Source: Paenibacillus sp. 1_12 | GTDB taxonomy: Bacteria; Bacillota; Bacilli; Paenibacillales; NBRC-103111 | NCBI RefSeq assembly: GCF_900114475.1 | Contig: NZ_FOTE01000002.1 | Location: forward strand, 682,001 to 746,000 | Reading direction: 5' to 3' | Length of the DNA stretch: 64,000 nt | Shown: in pieces, positions 61,795 through 64,000 of the stretch | Position numbering within the stretch: position 1 is the stretch's first letter | Layout: each line of letters opens with the position of its first letter | The notes under the pieces: generated by a model | Database searches by the model: none | The model's input: the letters and a program-made list of their open reading frames with translations, nothing else | What the model was told of the DNA's origin: nothing | Position numbers and translations under genes: made by a program

Positions 61795-64000
61795 TCAAGC
61801 CTTATTTTTACGGTAGTCCCCTGGTGTTTGTCCGACGTATTTTTTAAATACCCTGATAAAAGAAATAGAATGCGTGTATCCTACCTTCACAGCAATATCC
61901 TGTACCGGATCCATCGTTTCCAGCAGCAAACTCTTGGCCTTCTCGACACGCACTTTGGTAACGTAATCAATAAATTTTTCGCCAAATTCTTCTTTAAATA
62001 ATAAACTTAAATATTTCGCATTCACTTGAACCGTTTCACTTAATAACATCAGGGAAAGATCCGGATTGCCATAGTTCTGCTCAATATAAGTTTGAAGTCC
62101 CCTTATCAGCTTATGATTATTTTTCCGTTCTTTCAAAGCACGGATGGCCTGTTCGAAATCGGTTAAACCTTGATACATGCGACTTAGAATTTCCTGCGCC
62201 GAATGATTCGAGGACAGCATCAATTCCAGCTTGGGAGCGACTTCCTTATTCCAATACTCCCTTATGTCGGAGGAAAGCTGATTGATCTCTTCGTTCAGAT
62301 GATAAATCACATATTCCAACATGTTTTTAATATGATCGGAAGTGAATAAATTGGTCGTCAGATGCATCCTCAATTGCTCAAATTGGCTATGCCATGACGG
62401 ATCGTCCAAGCGGTACAACTGGGAAATCGTGCGTACCGTATTCAAATAAGGGAGAATTTTCCCCTGCTTGCGGCCTGCAATATCCCAAATCCCGATAATA
62501 CGATCATGACCCATGCTTGATTTATACTTTAGAGACTCCTGTGCGTCTGCATAGGATTGCGGAATTTCGTCCATCTGCTCGCAAGAACTCCCAATGCCGA
62601 TCGTTACGGTAAAGGCAACATTGTGCTTAAGCCATTCTATGTTGCGTTCGCACAATCGAACGACCTGCTCCTGGCTCTCCATGTCCGCACCTTGAAATAT
62701 GATGCCTAATTGCATCGGATCCAGCCACTCCGACCATTGACAAATACCTGCTTCAGCCGATATTTCCTTAATGACATTTTGCAGCAAATATTTAAGCAGA
62801 GCCTGATCCCTCTGCGAATACTTGCTTATAAATTCTTGTTGCTTGTCAATTTCAAAAATACTTACAAACAACGAAACATTGTCTAACTGCAAACCCTGTC
62901 TCTGCCACTCTTCTTTTAATTCTTCCAAATCGGATTGGCTGTCGCCGTTCATTAATTGCCGGAACTGATGCTGACGGCGTAAAATCATACTTTCTTCATG
63001 CTGCTTTTCAAACAATAGCGATTGATCGATGATTCGATCTAAAGCGGTTTCCAAAAATTGAAGCTCATCCTTTCCACGATCACCTTGATGCTGCATCCGC
63101 TTGTGCAAAAGATAAGCATTGATTTTATCATTTATCGATTGGATCGGCGCATAATTACGTCTGACCACATACACAATCCAACCCATGCCCAATATGGTTA
63201 AAACAATACCGGCTGCAATAGAAACATAAGTAAACACAATTGCGGTATCCAGCATTTCTTCGTTAGCTGTGCCTACTGAAATTTTCCACTGTGTATAATT
63301 GGACACCTCTTCCGCAGAGTAAGAAGTCGATAACCTCTCTTTGCCGTTATCCACCCCTTGCCCGTAAATGCTTTGTCCTTCTTGACTCATCAACTCCACT
63401 TTACTGAATTCTGTCTTAGTCAGTCCGTTCAAAAATTTGGCAATCGTACTGACCCTTATATTAATGACCAATATCCCTTGACTGTTATCAAACGGAACCG
63501 GCTTTACCAATGATATAACGTTGTAAGACGAATCATTTTGATATGTATCCTTATAGGAGCGGAGGTTCGTCCAATGTACGGGCAAACCATTTTGCCGCAC
63601 GCTCGTAATAAAATCTTTATCTCCAAACCTATCCAACGGAATCTTATATCCAGGAGTGAAGACCGTTCCATCCTTATTCCGAATTAAGTAAGCGGTATCA
63701 ATAAAAGGGGAGGCCTCGGTAAATTCCGTGAGCTTGTTCACGATTTCCTTGGAATAAAGGTCCGGGAAATTGGAATCGGAAGCCGTACCGAAATATTTTA
63801 AAAGCGGATTAGTAATCAATTCTTTGGCAATCATTCCTTCCACATCCTGAAGGTTGCTGTCTACCATTTTCATGATGTAACTGGCGAGAGCGGCATTTGC
63901 GTTTGAAATAGCCCTTTGGGTAAGCTCACCTACCGATAAGTAAAACAACAAGCTTATCACAACCGTAAATACAAAAAAGACCGGAAGGAACGAAATCATT
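61795..64000 (-). CDS. Membrane-anchored AraC-family regulator with extracellular sensor (YtdP/YesS-like), possibly partial
   Basis: At least 734 residues. A membrane segment opens the visible protein (about 3-22), followed by a dCache-like extracellular sensor (about 25-250), a second membrane segment (about 253-278), a linker and a central domain resembling the degenerate GGDEF-like middle of these regulators. The C-terminal AraC domain (about 631-734) has LSLMLLSETVQVNAKYLSLLF and DIAVKVGYTHSISFIRVFK. The first visible ATG is at 63999, one base from the edge, so the true start may lie outside. Such one-component regulators sit directly upstream of Lpl-type oligosaccharide importers and probably activate them. 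Confidence 0.9.
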   Translation of the reverse strand, partial: MISFLPVFFVFTVVISLLFYLSVGELTQRAISNANAALASYIMKMVDSNLQDVEGMIAKELITNPLLKYFGTASDSNFPDLYSKEIVNKLTEFTEASPFIDTAYLIRNKDGTVFTPGYKIPLDRFGDKDFITSVRQNGLPVHWTNLRSYKDTYQNDSSYNVISLVKPVPFDNSQGILVINIRVSTIAKFLNGLTKTEFSKVELMSQEGQSIYGQGVDNGKERLSTSYSAEEVSNYTQWKISVGTANEEMLDTAIVFTYVSIAAGIVLTILGMGWIVYVVRRNYAPIQSINDKINAYLLHKRMQHQGDRGKDELQFLETALDRIIDQSLLFEKQHEESMILRRQHQFRQLMNGDSQSDLEELKEEWQRQGLQLDNVSLFVSIFEIDKQQEFISKYSQRDQALLKYLLQNVIKEISAEAGICQWSEWLDPMQLGIIFQGADMESQEQVVRLCERNIEWLKHNVAFTVTIGIGSSCEQMDEIPQSYADAQESLKYKSSMGHDRIIGIWDIAGRKQGKILPYLNTVRTISQLYRLDDPSWHSQFEQLRMHLTTNLFTSDHIKNMLEYVIYHLNEEINQLSSDIREYWNKEVAPKLELMLSSNHSAQEILSRMYQGLTDFEQAIRALKERKNNHKLIRGLQTYIEQNYGNPDLSLMLLSETVQVNAKYLSLLFKEEFGEKFIDYVTKVRVEKAKSLLLETMDPVQDIAVKVGYTHSISFIRVFKKYVGQTPGDYRKNKA

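Noticed and set aside
1-64000. Mobile elements, phage genes, tRNA or rRNA genes
   Set aside because: No transposase, integrase, terminal inverted repeats with target duplications, or tRNA cloverleaf sequences were recognised anywhere in the window.

Overview
The window reads as a chromosomal segment of a Paenibacillus-like, endospore-forming Gram-positive bacterium. This is inferred from content: AraC-type regulators and YesM/YesN-type two-component genes beside sugar ABC importers that lack their own ATPase, a gerA-B-C type germinant-receptor operon, a 3024-residue protein ending in three S-layer homology (SLH) domains, lipoprotein signal peptides, strong GGAGG ribosome-binding sites, a T-box leader, and the remnant of a cohesin/FIVAR/dockerin protein. 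No rRNA, tRNA, transposase, phage gene or CRISPR array was found.

Layout. 1-3967 (minus): an enolase-superfamily dehydratase, two tandem paralogous solute-binding lipoproteins and the start of an ABC permease, read divergently from a histidine kinase/AraC response regulator pair (4177-7582). 7641-12051 (minus): a GntR repressor, aldehyde dehydrogenase, iron alcohol dehydrogenase and 2-hydroxyacid dehydrogenase operon, with three related ATCATATATGAT-like sites upstream, one lying exactly in the promoter spacer. 12470-13462: OhrR and a glutathione-peroxidase-like gene behind a 24-bp perfect palindrome. 13566-15251: glutaminyl-tRNA synthetase with a T-box leader whose specifier appears to be CAA (Gln). 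15790-24864: the giant SLH protein, with a PHP-type metallohydrolase domain, a lamin-tail domain and many beta-sandwich modules. 25302-26990: a chemoreceptor. 27021-31211: a four-gene membrane cluster with His-rich loops, a cupredoxin-like domain and a HupE-like protein, probably for metal handling. 31389-34865: germinant receptor operon. 35129-39049: a probable D-amino-acid utilisation operon (YheO-type regulator, type III PLP enzyme, N-acyl-D-amino-acid deacylase, RidA).

39114-42721: an FAD oxidoreductase, an MBL-fold hydrolase, an unlisted 52-residue membrane protein and a degraded cohesin-FIVAR-dockerin gene. 42722-48375 (minus): zwf-tkt-tal-pgi, an oxidative and non-oxidative pentose-phosphate operon, divergent from a LysR regulator. 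49700-52134: a DUF302 protein and an indolepyruvate/2-oxoacid decarboxylase. 52339-57800: a phosphotransferase-like protein, a divergent AraC regulator/aldo-keto reductase pair, a small P-loop kinase and a beta-helix glycosidase-like protein. 57900-64000 (minus): a membrane-anchored AraC regulator and an Lpl-type ABC importer (two permeases and a binding protein).

Taken together this is carbohydrate and sugar-acid scavenging machinery, each importer beside its own regulator, mixed with central metabolism and sporulation genes. Function assignments rest on motif recognition only; no database search was possible.
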